NCBI RefSeq assembly: GCF_022747945.1
Contig: NZ_JALDST010000001.1
Span: 3,410,001 to 3,474,000, forward strand
Source of the DNA: Micromonospora sp. R77
GTDB lineage: Bacteria; Actinomycetota; Actinomycetes; Mycobacteriales; Micromonosporaceae
Direction of reading: 5' to 3'
Length of the DNA stretch: 64,000 bases
The position numbers were made by a program, and so were the translations under genes. Every line of letters begins with the position of its first letter. The first letter of the stretch is position 1. Shown in pieces: positions 26,088 through 35,312 of this stretch. Below the pieces are notes generated by a model. The model saw only the letters and a program-made list of their open reading frames with translations. It did no database searches and had not been told where the DNA came from.

Positions 26088-27725
26088 TCAGGCCTGGGTG
26101 AGTGCGATGACGGCGGCGTCGGCGATCGCCGCGATGGCCTCGGTCGGGTCGGTGACGGTCAGGGTGGTGGCGTGGGTGAAGGTGTGTCCCCAGATCTGGT
26201 CGGGGTCGGTCAGTTCGCCGTCGGTGGGCGGGTCGGCGGGGTGGAGCCACAGCACGGCGCAGCCGGCGCGGTGCAGGGTGGTGACGAGTTGTTGGCCGGC
26301 GGGGATGTCGTCGAGGTAGCCGTCGGAGACGACGGCGAGCATCCGCAGTGTGCGGCCGTGGCGCAGGTCGAGGAGTTGGTCGGCGACCTTGACCGCTTCC
26401 GGGAAGGTGGCGGTGGCGAGGCCGGTGCGCATGGTCAGCACCTGCGTGGGGCGGGTGCGTGGGGGTACCAGGACGGTGGTGCGGTCGCCGAACCCGATGG
26501 TGGTGGTCGTCGCGTCAGCGCGGCGGGCCGCGTTGGCGAAGATCCACGCGGCGGAGGACATCGCCTCGGTGTAGCGGTCCATCGACCCGGACAGGTCGAC
26601 CAGGACAGCCAGGTGCAGACGGGGTTTCTCCGGTCGCAGCTGGGCACGTTGCTGCCACGGGGCGGCGGTCGGCATTTGCCCGGCGGCGATTTGCGCTTCG
26701 GCGGTGACGGCCTGCCGGGTGCGCAGCCGACCGGGTGGTATCGCCGAGGGGCGCCGGCCGGGTTCGGGGTGTTGGGTGCGGGCCTGCCGCAGCCGGTGGG
26801 CGAGGTCGCGGGCCGCGCGGTGTTCCTGCTCGGTCGGGTCCCGGCGGTCCCACTCCGACGGTGGGCTGTGCCGGTGGGCCAGCAGCGCCGCGGCGTACTC
26901 GGCCGGGGTGACGCCGGCGGCGACGGCGAGGTAGTCGACGAGGGCCGCGGCGAGGCGGCCGGCGAATTGCCCGGCGTCCGGTACGGGGGTGTCGTACTGC
27001 TGGTCGGCGTCGATGCCGAGGACTTGGCACCACCGGCGGGCCAGGCAGATCATGGTGTCGGCGTCGGTGTCGTCGCAGGTGTGGGCCTCGCGCCAGATGT
27101 CCCGCAGTTGCCGCAGGCGTTTGCGTCCGAGGACGCCGCTGACGGCGGCCCGGACGGGGCGGACGTCTTTGCTGGTGACGATGCGGGCGTCGACGCGGGC
27201 CAAGAGCAGGGCGGCGAGTTGCCCGGCGTGCCACGCGTCGTCAACGGCCGCGTCCTCGGGGTCGAGGAGGGTCGTCACGACGTGGCGCAGCCAACGGCGG
27301 TCGCCTCGACGGCGGGCGCGTTGGCGTCCTTCGGCCCGGGATTCCTCCAGCATGTCGGCGACAGCCGCGAGGATCGGCCGGGTGCCGGGCGGGGTGGTCC
27401 AGCGGCTGTGCGCGGCGTGCGCGGCGCCGTGCACGAGCAGCCCGTATCCGGTGGGCACGCGCCGCTTGTGGCGGGCCTTCGTCGGGTCGGTGACGTCGGG
27501 GCTGTCGGCGATGTAGGTGGCGTCGACCTCGATCCGGTTCAGGGCGGGGTAGAAGCACTCGGGTGCGTCCCCGGCGGCGCCGGGAGCGACGAGGACAGTG
27601 AGGTCGGTACGGCCGGTCAGCAGCGGCACGTGCTGGGTCCACGCCGCGGACCAGGCATGCCAGTCGCTGGCGCCGACCGGCGTCGGCGGTGCGCCCTGCT
27701 GGAGGTGGGTGCTGGGGTGTGACAC
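26088..27725 (-). CDS. VWA domain protein
   Basis: 545 residues, GTG start with GGAG upstream. The C-terminal third is a von Willebrand A domain: LHLAVLVDLSGSMDRY carries the MIDAS DxSxS near residue 375, followed by MLAVVSDGYLDDIPAGQQ. The N-terminal two thirds resemble the helical region of cobaltochelatase/CobT-like VWA proteins, with LLVHGAAHAAHSRW and MLEESRAEGRQR. It probably works with the MoxR ATPase encoded 37 bases upstream as a metal-dependent AAA/VWA remodelling pair. Confidence 0.85.
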   Translation of the reverse strand: MSHPSTHLQQGAPPTPVGASDWHAWSAAWTQHVPLLTGRTDLTVLVAPGAAGDAPECFYPALNRIEVDATYIADSPDVTDPTKARHKRRVPTGYGLLVHGAAHAAHSRWTTPPGTRPILAAVADMLEESRAEGRQRARRRGDRRWLRHVVTTLLDPEDAAVDDAWHAGQLAALLLARVDARIVTSKDVRPVRAAVSGVLGRKRLRQLRDIWREAHTCDDTDADTMICLARRWCQVLGIDADQQYDTPVPDAGQFAGRLAAALVDYLAVAAGVTPAEYAAALLAHRHSPPSEWDRRDPTEQEHRAARDLAHRLRQARTQHPEPGRRPSAIPPGRLRTRQAVTAEAQIAAGQMPTAAPWQQRAQLRPEKPRLHLAVLVDLSGSMDRYTEAMSSAAWIFANAARRADATTTTIGFGDRTTVLVPPRTRPTQVLTMRTGLATATFPEAVKVADQLLDLRHGRTLRMLAVVSDGYLDDIPAGQQLVTTLHRAGCAVLWLHPADPPTDGELTDPDQIWGHTFTHATTLTVTDPTEAIAAIADAAVIALTQA

Positions 27726-27762
27726 GGATGGGCTCCTTCCAGAAACCTGAGGTGGGCGGCGG

Positions 27763-28926
27763 TTAGCGCTTGCCGAGGGCGAGCGCGGTGATGGGCGTGC
27801 CGGTGTGACGGGACAGGGCGGCGGTGACGTCGTCGCGGGCATCCTCGGGGGCGATACCGGCCAGGTTCGCCAGGGCGGCGGGCATACCCAGGTGGTCGCG
27901 GACCTTCACGAAGCCGAGCAGTTCGCGCAGCTGCGGCGCCCACACGGTTGTGCCGGCGGCGAGGTCGGCATTGAGGTCGATCGCTGCGGCCACGACCGGT
28001 TTGGGGACGCCGAGTTGGCGGGCGAGGTCCCAGTCGGTGGTGACGTGCAGGTGGACGGTGAACCGGGAGGCCAGGGCCTCGGTGAGCACCGCGCCGTGCA
28101 CGCCCGGGTTGTGGCCGGCGACGATGTAGAACCCGTCGACGGCCTGCACGGTCTCGTTGCCGTTTGCGGGGATGGTGATCACTCCGCGGCCGTCCATGGC
28201 CGGGTACAGCACTGCCAGGACGCGGGGCGGGATGAGGGTGGCGTCGTCGACCAGCAGCACCCGCCCCTCCCGCATCGCGGTCACGAGGGGGCCGTGGACG
28301 AACTCGTAGCCGCCGCCGGGGACCGGGTTGTACGAGCCGAGGAAGTCGTCGACGACGGTGTCGCCGGTACCGGCGACGGTCAGCAGGTCGGGAAACGCCG
28401 CCTCGACCATGGCCGTCTTGCCGGTCCCGGGTGGCCCGTACAGCAGCACGGGCACCTGCTGGGTGCGCAGTCGCCGTAGTTCCTCGACGTCCCAGCCCCG
28501 GCCGAGCCGCCGCGGGTGGTACAGCGTCCCGTTCGGTCGCGGTACCGGCGCAGGCCGTCCCTGCCTGCCACCACCGCTGCTGCTGGAGCGGGTGCGGGGC
28601 GCGGCGGGTGGGAGGGTGCCGGCGGCGTCGATGCCAGCCGGGGTGATCTGGAAGCGGTGGTGCGGGTCGCGGTGGTGGGTGGCGTGCCCGGCGGTGGCCA
28701 TCTTCTTCAACGCCTCGAACACCGCCCCGGACGACGGGGCGCCGATCGCCCGGGTGATCTCGCCAACCTTGAGAATCTGGTCGGGGTGATCGGCCAGGTG
28801 CAGGGCCACCTTCCGGTACAGGTAGCCGGACCGGCCAGAGGCGGCCTCAGCGGTGGGCGTGTCGGTCGCGGCCGGGTTGTTCTGCGGCGCGCCGGCCTGG
28901 GGAGCCGGTGGGGTTGGTGTGGTCAT
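27763..28926 (-). CDS. MoxR-type AAA ATPase with N-terminal winged helix
   Basis: 387 residues. Walker A GPPGTGKTAM lies near 163-172, Walker B VLLVDDATLIPP near 230, then the sensor region YIVAGHNPG. The N-terminal ~80 residues form a winged-helix-like domain (HPDQILKVGEITRAIGAPSS), which is unusual for MoxR and suggests DNA or partner binding. MoxR/VWA pairs act as ATP-driven chaperones that load cofactors or remodel complexes. The start has no neighbour overlap. Confidence 0.87.
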   Translation of the reverse strand: MTTPTPPAPQAGAPQNNPAATDTPTAEAASGRSGYLYRKVALHLADHPDQILKVGEITRAIGAPSSGAVFEALKKMATAGHATHHRDPHHRFQITPAGIDAAGTLPPAAPRTRSSSSGGGRQGRPAPVPRPNGTLYHPRRLGRGWDVEELRRLRTQQVPVLLYGPPGTGKTAMVEAAFPDLLTVAGTGDTVVDDFLGSYNPVPGGGYEFVHGPLVTAMREGRVLLVDDATLIPPRVLAVLYPAMDGRGVITIPANGNETVQAVDGFYIVAGHNPGVHGAVLTEALASRFTVHLHVTTDWDLARQLGVPKPVVAAAIDLNADLAAGTTVWAPQLRELLGFVKVRDHLGMPAALANLAGIAPEDARDDVTAALSRHTGTPITALALGKR

Positions 28927-28951
28927 GGCGATGCCTCGATTCCAAGGTCGA

Positions 28952-28981
28952 GCCCGCGCACCCGTCTCCGGGTGCGCGGGC
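28952..28981. terminator. 12-bp stem hairpin
   Basis: GCCCGCGCACCC and GGGTGCGCGGGC with a six-base loop, lying between the 157-residue gene and the MoxR gene. Best read as the terminator of the former. The gap 28927-29274 holds nothing else I can support. Confidence 0.65.
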
Positions 28982-29274
28982 GGTGGATACCGCACAGCGG
29001 AGACGGGTGGGGCCAACCCCGTGCCGGCCTGGTCGGGCCGGGCGGGTGGGCGACCACACCCCGGTGGTGCTGAAGGGTTACGGCGACACGTGGGTCGCCG
29101 CCGGTGCGTGCTGGTCGGTGTCGACGCCGCGCGGGCGGTGTCTGCGCCGACGATGGAACGCCCCACCGCCCAATCGATCAAGTCGAATTGGTGCGGGGCG
29201 CGGGATCGCTGACGTGCCGGCTGTCTACTCGGGCACGTCGAGGGCCGGGAGCTGGGCCGGTGGCCAGGTTCTGG

Positions 29275-29748
29275 TCAGTCGGCGCAGCCCCGTTCGCAGC
29301 CCTGCGGGTCGCACTGCTGACCGTCAGCCATCCGGGCCAGGGCCAGCCCGTCGTCGCCGTCGAGGAACGGCCAGCCGAACCCGTCGGCGAACGCCCGAAC
29401 CTTGGGCGCCCCGTACATCGGGTAGCCGGCGTGGTCCATCCCGGCCACGATGTCGTCGCGGCCGAGGAGCCAGGCGAGTTCGCTGAGCTTGTCCACCGAC
29501 CGGCTCGCCGAGTTGCCCCGGTGGTCGAGGATCTTCCCGATGGCGAAATCGAGGTAGTCCCGGGCGTAGGTCTCGTGGTCGACCCGCTGGGTCCACTCAA
29601 CCGGGTGGCGGGGGGTGATGACCTGGCGGGCGTGGTCGAGGTCGAGTGCCTCCACGAGCACGTCCTCCCGGAAGCCGAGGATGTCCTGTCGGTTGGCCCG
29701 CAGAGCCCAGACCCGGGTGACGATCTCCTCTTGAGTACGGATGGTCAC
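29275..29748 (-). CDS. Conserved hypothetical protein, 157 aa
   Basis: Soluble protein, GTG start with AAGGAAA upstream. IVTRVWALRANRQDILGF opens the protein and the C-terminus has three Cys (QQCDPQGCERGC). I recognise the type from actinobacterial ICEs but know no function. Confidence 0.72.
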   Translation of the reverse strand: MTIRTQEEIVTRVWALRANRQDILGFREDVLVEALDLDHARQVITPRHPVEWTQRVDHETYARDYLDFAIGKILDHRGNSASRSVDKLSELAWLLGRDDIVAGMDHAGYPMYGAPKVRAFADGFGWPFLDGDDGLALARMADGQQCDPQGCERGCAD

Positions 29749-29859
29749 GTGGTTTTCCTTCCTGTTGGTCCTACCTGTCGTGGTGGTGTGTCAGGTGCCG
29801 CTGCCGGAGACGGCTCGGTTCCGGGTGACGCGGCGCGACCTGGCCGGGGGTCGCCGGGC

Positions 29860-31029
29860 CTATGCCTGGTCGGGGTCGGGCAGGTCGCCGACCATCCGGT
29901 CGCAGGCGTACGGGTCGACGGCCTCCCAGCACCAGCTGCGGCCCATCACCACGTACCGGCCGTCACCGTCCGGGGCGACGCGTTCGATGGCTTCCGGATC
30001 GTCTGATAGGGCGCGCTGGTCGACCACGAGGACGTCTTCGTCGAAGGACAGGTCGGCCAGATCCGCGTCGACCCGGCGAGCCAGGTCGTCCTCCGGTACG
30101 CCCTGCTCGCGCAGGCTGCGGCGGTGCTGGTCGCGGAGCCGGTGCTGGTCGGCGACGATCGCCTCCGCCACCGGGCGGGTGCAGGAGAACACCGCCCACC
30201 CGTTCCAATGGTCGATGAGGACGCCGACGAACCCGATCTCGAAGCGGTCATCGCCGTCCGGGCCGACGGTCATCGCCCACTCGCCGGAGAACACGCCGAC
30301 GTCGCCGAGATGTACCCGGTCGGGGTGCAGGTGGGACACGTCGCGGCCGGTGGGGCTGGCCGCGAGGTGACACAGGTCGGCGACACGCTCTTCGGCTGCG
30401 GTGGCGAAGGCGTCGCGGTAGACGGTCATCGCCTCGTCGCGCTGCTGGATGCGCAGCCCGAACCAGCCGGAGACATCGCCGGTGGCGTCGGCGAACAGCT
30501 CCCACCCGGCGGCATCGACCGAGTCTCCAGCCGAGGAGAAGTGGGGCAACGTGTCGAGGACGGCGGGATCACCGTCGTGGATGCCGGCCAGGATCCGGCG
30601 GGCGGCCAGGCGGGTGTCGCCGCTGACTCGGGCGCCGATGGTGTCCTGCGCCCACCATGCGGCGGCGGTGTGGCCGGCCTCGGTGCCGGCGGCCCGCATG
30701 CGCCGCAGCGCGGCGGCCCATTCGGTGGCCTCGCCGACCGGATCGCCGGTGGGCGGCGGGGTGGTGGCTGGTGCGATGCGGTCGCCGTCGTCGAGGCTCA
30801 TCGACAGCGTGGAGCCGCTGTCCCAGGCGACCTCGACGATGTTCTGCCGCTGGTCGTGGTGGCGGACGGTGCCGGTGTCGCCGGCACGCAGCCGGGTATG
30901 TGGGTCGCTGGTGTGGACCAGCGCGACGCGCTGGCCAGGCTGGTAGCTCATGGTGGTCTCCGATCGGTGAGTGGACGGGCCATCGCTGCCGCTGGTGGGC
31001 GGCGACGGGGTGGGGTCGGGTGTGTTCAT
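29860..31029 (-). CDS. DUF4314-domain protein
   Basis: 389 residues, or 363 from ATG 30951. The DUF4314 barrel lies near residues 27-82 (SYQPGQRVALVHTSDP ... AGDTGTV). A long helical and mixed region follows, ending in YACDRMVGDLPDPDQA. The ATG at 31029 overlaps the upstream stop (ATGA); ATG 30951 has the better GGAG. DUF4314 is a small SH3-like domain frequent on conjugative elements; its function is unknown. Confidence 0.78.
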   Translation of the reverse strand: MNTPDPTPSPPTSGSDGPSTHRSETTMSYQPGQRVALVHTSDPHTRLRAGDTGTVRHHDQRQNIVEVAWDSGSTLSMSLDDGDRIAPATTPPPTGDPVGEATEWAAALRRMRAAGTEAGHTAAAWWAQDTIGARVSGDTRLAARRILAGIHDGDPAVLDTLPHFSSAGDSVDAAGWELFADATGDVSGWFGLRIQQRDEAMTVYRDAFATAAEERVADLCHLAASPTGRDVSHLHPDRVHLGDVGVFSGEWAMTVGPDGDDRFEIGFVGVLIDHWNGWAVFSCTRPVAEAIVADQHRLRDQHRRSLREQGVPEDDLARRVDADLADLSFDEDVLVVDQRALSDDPEAIERVAPDGDGRYVVMGRSWCWEAVDPYACDRMVGDLPDPDQA

Positions 31030-31694
31030 CGGGCGCTGCCCGTCGCGTCACCCGTCGTGGGGTTGTGCGGCGGCCAGGGCTTGCGGGTGACGTGGTCGCC
31101 GAACATCGGGTCGGTGGCGACCGAGGAGCCGCAGCGGGTGCAGCTGGTGGCGGTGTCGTAGCCGTAGCCGGCCATGGACGGCACCTCGACGTGGTCGATC
31201 TCGTCAACCGCGCCGCAGACGGGGCACACCGTCATCTCCGGGCCGCCGCCGTCGTCGTCGGCGGGTTCGGTGATGAACAGTTCGTCGGCGGGGTCGAGGT
31301 GGTGGGCGCTGTGCCGCAGCCAGCGGCCGTGGACCGTCGCCTCGTACACCACCAGCCGCCGCTGGTCGAGGTGCAGCAGGTACAGCCACTCGAGGGCCCC
31401 ACCGACGTCCTCGCGCAGCGCCCCGCGCCGGATGGTGTCGTTGTCGGCGGGGTGGCCCAGGCCCGGTACGGGCGGCTGCTGGTCCCAGCGGCGGGGCTTG
31501 GGGTTGACGGCGAGGGACCACCAGTCGTGGGCCAGCAGCGCGGCGGCCATGGCGTCGGTGTCACGGCCGAATGTGTCGGTCCAGATCCGGCGCAGCAGCG
31601 GCACCAGAACCTGCGGATCCTCGCCGAACTGGATCAAGCGGGCGGTGTACCTGCCGCGGAACGCGGCGACACCGACGAGCGTGGGTGTGCTCAC
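31026..31694 (-). CDS. Zinc-ribbon hypothetical protein
   Basis: 222 residues, GTG start with GAGGAAAAG upstream. CPVCG and CTRCG near the C-terminus, about 30 residues apart, form a zinc ribbon; the N-terminal part is helical with a WLYLLHLDQRRLVVYE strand-helix block. It is coupled with the DUF4314 gene by overlap. Confidence 0.75.
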   Translation of the reverse strand: MSTPTLVGVAAFRGRYTARLIQFGEDPQVLVPLLRRIWTDTFGRDTDAMAAALLAHDWWSLAVNPKPRRWDQQPPVPGLGHPADNDTIRRGALREDVGGALEWLYLLHLDQRRLVVYEATVHGRWLRHSAHHLDPADELFITEPADDDGGGPEMTVCPVCGAVDEIDHVEVPSMAGYGYDTATSCTRCGSSVATDPMFGDHVTRKPWPPHNPTTGDATGSAR

Positions 31695-31808
31695 GGGCTT
31701 TTCCTCCTCAGGGTTGTGTGGATGGGGGTTGCGGTGGTCGTCCCGGGGTGGGCCGACCTCCGAGCTGGGGGTGGATCACGCAGCCGCCGCCGGCGTTCGC
31801 GATGGCGA

Positions 31809-32885
31809 CTACTGGTTGAGGGGCGCGCCGACGGAGGCCATGAAGGCGACCGGGTCGACGGCCGTGCCGGAGGTGTGGTCACCGAGGTGCACCTCGAAGT
31901 GCAGGTGAGGTCCGGACGAGTGGCCGGAGCTGCCGGAGACGCCGATGACGTCACCCGCCGCGACCTGTTGGCCCTCGGTGACGGAGGGGTGGGCGAGCAT
32001 GTGGCAGTAGCGGGTGATCACCCCACCGGGGTGGGTGATGTCGACGTACCAGCCGCAGCCGCGGGTGAGAGCGGGGTCGCCGTCGCGGTCGCAGTCCCAG
32101 CCCGCGCCGGTGCGCACGTCGACGGCGTTGCAGCGCACGACGGTGACGGTGCCGGCAGACGCGGCGTGGATCGGGGCGCCCTTGCCCACGATCAGGTCGA
32201 CGCCGTCGTGCCCGGGACGGCCAGGGGTGCGGAAACCGGAGCCGACGTCTGCGTGCACCGGTTGGGTCCAGCCCTGCGCGCTGACGGTCACGCCGCAGGC
32301 GGCCAGGCCGGCGGTGACCCCGGTCAGGGCGGCGACGATGCGGGTGGCGTCGGGTTCCCACCTGGCGTAGGCGTCCGGGTAGGCCGACCGCTGCACCGCC
32401 TGGGCGGCCTCGGTTAGGGGCATCGCCTGCCAGCCGTCGACGGCCTGCAACTTCTGGTAGAACTTCGTCGCCGCGTACTGCGGGTCCCGTAGCTGCTCGG
32501 GGGTGCCCCAGCCCTGGGAGGGCCGCTGTTGGAACAGGCCGACCGAGTCGCGGTCCCCACCCGGGGTGTTGATCAGCGAGGATTCCTGCATCGCGGTGGC
32601 CACGGCGATGACCCAGCCGCGGGGCGGGACGCCGAGACGCATGCCGACGGCGGTGATGGTGGCGGCGTTGCCGACCTGCTCGGTGCTCCAGTCACCGATC
32701 GGACCGATCCCGCCCGGGGCGGGGCTGCGCGTCGCCGACGGTGCGGTGGGCGTGACGCTGGCGATCGCGGCACACGCGGCGGCGCCGGTGCCGCCGCTGA
32801 AGATCAGGGTGGTGGCCAGTCCGGAGCACAGCAGCAGGACGCCGACGACCGCGACGGTGATCCCGGACAGCACGCGGGTGGTCAT
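31809..32885 (-). CDS. Transglycosylase plus M23 endopeptidase, wall hydrolase
   Basis: 358 residues: an N-terminal membrane helix (8-30), a lysozyme-like transglycosylase domain with AMQESSLIN (Glu101) and GLFQQRPSQGWG, and a C-terminal M23 peptidase with GHDGVDL near 227, YCHMLAHPSV and HLHFEVHLG near 326. It would open peptidoglycan for the transfer channel, the VirB1-like role. Both catalytic parts look intact. AAGGAG precedes the ATG. Confidence 0.88.
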   Translation of the reverse strand: MTTRVLSGITVAVVGVLLLCSGLATTLIFSGGTGAAACAAIASVTPTAPSATRSPAPGGIGPIGDWSTEQVGNAATITAVGMRLGVPPRGWVIAVATAMQESSLINTPGGDRDSVGLFQQRPSQGWGTPEQLRDPQYAATKFYQKLQAVDGWQAMPLTEAAQAVQRSAYPDAYARWEPDATRIVAALTGVTAGLAACGVTVSAQGWTQPVHADVGSGFRTPGRPGHDGVDLIVGKGAPIHAASAGTVTVVRCNAVDVRTGAGWDCDRDGDPALTRGCGWYVDITHPGGVITRYCHMLAHPSVTEGQQVAAGDVIGVSGSSGHSSGPHLHFEVHLGDHTSGTAVDPVAFMASVGAPLNQ

Positions 32886-32933
32886 GACTGGTCACTCCTT
32901 CAAAGCGGCGGCCGGGTGGTGGGCGGGGACGGC

Positions 32934-32975
32934 GAAGGCCGCGCGGGCCCGTGGAGGGGGCGTCGCGCGGCCTTC
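32934..32975. terminator. 12-bp stem hairpin
   Basis: GAAGGCCGCGCG and CGCGCGGCCTTC around an 18-base loop, 17 bases after the stop of the 345-residue gene. Probable terminator upstream of the wall-hydrolase gene. Confidence 0.65.
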
Positions 32976-32991
32976 GGCGGGGTGCAGGGAA

Positions 32992-34029
32992 TCAGCGGGC
33001 GAGAACGGCGACTTTCTCGCCGTGCAGCAGGGGTGCCCCGTCGGGGCCTTTGATGTGGGCGTTGATCCAGATGCGGTAGGGGTGGCCGTCGCGGTCGATG
33101 AGGCGTCGCCAGTGGCCGCGGACAACGAACCGCACCCGGTAGTGCCACTTGGGCTCGCCGTCGGTGGGTTCGGCGAGAGGGCTGGTGCGGCGCAGCATGA
33201 CCACGCGGGTGTCGTGGCGGATGCTGGCGCGCACTGCGCGGCGGCGGGCGGCGCGGTCCAACGGGGCGGCGGCGACGGTGGCCAGAGGTTGGGCCTGAAT
33301 TCGCCAGAAGGCGTAGGCGATAGCGGCGCAGGCCCACATCGGGGTGGTGGTCTCGTCGATGCAGAACCGACCGTCGGGTGCCGGTTCCCAGTCATGGTCG
33401 TCTCCGTCGAGGACGGGCAGGTCTGGGCGGGGGTCGACGGGTTGGCCGATGGGGATCTCGGTGAAGTCGGTCAGCACGTAGGGGCCGAACTGGCGGGCGA
33501 GGTCGGGCCGGTCGGTGAGCTGCTGCCGGCGGCGCACGGCCGCCGGGTCGTGCGCGTCGTGGTGGTCGGCCCAGCCGGCGATAGCCCAGAACGACCGGCC
33601 GCTGCCGGTGTTGGTGGTGCGGGCCCAGGTGATCGCACCGATGGAGGACACCTCGCCGCGGAGGTTGCGGTGGTAGATCGGTTCGGGGAAGAACAGCACC
33701 CCGCCGTCGTCGGGGGCGATGTCGGCGGGGAGCACCTCGCCGGTCAGGTCGAGGGCCGCCGCAGCGGCGGCGATGATCGCGGTCATCGCGGGGGCGATGA
33801 CGTACGGCTCGCCGAGTCGCCACGGGTTGGCGGTGATGGCGCGGACCGCGTCGAGGACCTTCGCCATGCCCGCTGGGCTGGGACTGGGGTGGTTGGCGAG
33901 GCGGCTGTCGAAGAACGCCTGCAGGTACTGCGCCGCGAGCGGGCTGCGGTGGTAGTCGACCATGCGGGTGCGCAGGTCGACGGCGGTGCGGGCGTAGCCG
34001 GCGAGTGTGTCGTTCGGTAGGAAGTTCAC
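32992..34029 (-). CDS. Conserved hypothetical ICE protein, 345 aa
   Basis: Soluble protein, GTG start with GGAGGTG upstream. The C-terminal region (FVVRGHWRRLIDRDGHPYRIWINAHIKGP split over residues 300-330) follows a pattern seen in actinobacterial integrative elements. No catalytic motif recognised. Confidence 0.75.
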   Translation of the reverse strand: MNFLPNDTLAGYARTAVDLRTRMVDYHRSPLAAQYLQAFFDSRLANHPSPSPAGMAKVLDAVRAITANPWRLGEPYVIAPAMTAIIAAAAAALDLTGEVLPADIAPDDGGVLFFPEPIYHRNLRGEVSSIGAITWARTTNTGSGRSFWAIAGWADHHDAHDPAAVRRRQQLTDRPDLARQFGPYVLTDFTEIPIGQPVDPRPDLPVLDGDDHDWEPAPDGRFCIDETTTPMWACAAIAYAFWRIQAQPLATVAAAPLDRAARRRAVRASIRHDTRVVMLRRTSPLAEPTDGEPKWHYRVRFVVRGHWRRLIDRDGHPYRIWINAHIKGPDGAPLLHGEKVAVLAR

Positions 34030-34050
34030 GGTGCACCTCCAGGTGCGTGC

Positions 34051-34494
34051 TCAGGCGGCCAGCGCCGCCGCGGGTGGACGCCGGTAGACGCGGGATTCAG
34101 GCGGCACCGCGTCCGGTACGGGCGCGGACCGCGTCAGGGGTGCCGGCGGGCGGGCGGGGGTGAACCAGCCGGTGAAGCGGCGCGGCGGGGCGGGCACGGG
34201 GCGCGTCCCCGTACGACCCCGACCGGCGCGGCGACGGCGGCGGGGCGCCGGGGCGAGGGTGGTGGTGGCGCGGCGGGCGTGTTGTTCGGCGCGGCGGGCG
34301 GTGCGCAGCGCCCAGCAGGGGCCCTGCTGCCCGCGGCACTGCAGGTTCGTGCAGGCGCCGTCGGGTCCGAGTTGGTGGGCGGCGGCGACGTCGACCGCGA
34401 GGGCCCACAGGAGCCGGTCAGTGACGTCGTCCGGTACGGCGGTGCGCTCGCTGGGGCGCCGGCTGCGGCCCTTGGGATGTGCGGGGTGTGCCAT
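34051..34494 (-). CDS. Small basic hypothetical protein
   Basis: 147 residues from ATG 34494. CTNLQCRGQQGPCWALRTARR carries three Cys; the C-terminal half is very Arg/Pro-rich and low in complexity. It could bind nucleic acid. Support is weaker than for neighbours, because the basic tail could be partly compositional. Confidence 0.55.
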   Translation of the reverse strand: MAHPAHPKGRSRRPSERTAVPDDVTDRLLWALAVDVAAAHQLGPDGACTNLQCRGQQGPCWALRTARRAEQHARRATTTLAPAPRRRRRAGRGRTGTRPVPAPPRRFTGWFTPARPPAPLTRSAPVPDAVPPESRVYRRPPAAALAA

Positions 34495-34690
34495 GGCGGG
34501 TGGCCCTTCGGTCGGCGGATCGCGTGGTGTGCGCGGTCGCCGCCCGACTCGCGTCGGGGCCCTCGGGAATGCTGGTGTCCGGACGACGGACGACGACCAG
34601 CGGTGATCGACGCTCATCTCTCAATGAAGGTCAAGTCGTACGGGGCGAGCAGGACCTTGCCCGCCCCATACGACGGCGAGGGTCCGTGGT

Positions 34691-35173
34691 TCAGGTGGTC
34701 TGTTCGGGGTCGAGGCGTACGCGGGTGGGGTCGACGGTGGTGAGCAGGTGGCGGGAGACGCCGCGCCAGTAGCGGCCGTTGTTGCCGCCGAGCGGGACGA
34801 GGGAGACACGGCCGTTGCCGGTGTCGCGCAGCACCACGTACAGCTCGCCGGGAGGCTGCTTCCAGCCCGCTCCGGCGACGGTGACGAGGGTGCCCGGATG
34901 CAGCGGCGCCTCGTGGATCATGGTCCACTCGCCGCTGTGGGTGCCGCCGCCGGTGCTGCTGCTGTCGGTTGTGGTGGTGCTGTCCGCCGTGGGGGCGGGC
35001 CGCAGGTAGGTGGGGTTGACCTTCGCCGGTCGGCCGCCGTTGACGGGTTCGACGATGACGTTGACCGGCAGCAGCCGGGTGACGCGGTAGGTGACGCCCC
35101 GGGTGCTGGCGCGGGCCACGGTCGGGTCGATGGTCACCCGGTCGCCGACGGTGTACGTGTGGGGGCTGCTCAT
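34691..35173 (-). CDS. Hypothetical protein, KOW/SH3-like repeats
   Basis: 160 residues from an ATG with AAGGAG upstream. YTVGDRVTIDPTVARAS at the N-terminus and LHPGTLVTVAGAGWKQPP further on look like two small SH3/KOW-type barrels joined by a Ser/Thr-rich linker. The function is unknown. Confidence 0.68.
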   Translation of the reverse strand: MSSPHTYTVGDRVTIDPTVARASTRGVTYRVTRLLPVNVIVEPVNGGRPAKVNPTYLRPAPTADSTTTTDSSSTGGGTHSGEWTMIHEAPLHPGTLVTVAGAGWKQPPGELYVVLRDTGNGRVSLVPLGGNNGRYWRGVSRHLLTTVDPTRVRLDPEQTT

Positions 35174-35257
35174 GGCGGACGCGCTCCTTAACGGGGTCTC
35201 GGCGACCGACGCCGAGGAGAGGGAAAGCAGGGCTGGGCAGATAAGAGCGGGCACGGT

Positions 35258-35293
35258 GAGGACCTCGCGCACGTCGACGGGCGCGAGGTCCTC
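35258..35293. terminator. 13-bp stem hairpin after GGDEF gene
   Basis: GAGGACCTCGCGC and GCGCGAGGTCCTC with a ten-base loop, 20 bases after the GGDEF stop on the minus strand. A strong terminator candidate. Confidence 0.7.
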
Positions 35294-35312
35294 TTGGTGT
35301 GACCGTGAGCGG

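Noticed and set aside
25893..27722. 609-codon plus-strand frame over the VWA gene
   Set aside because: Antisense shadow; the VWA MIDAS motif on the minus strand decides.
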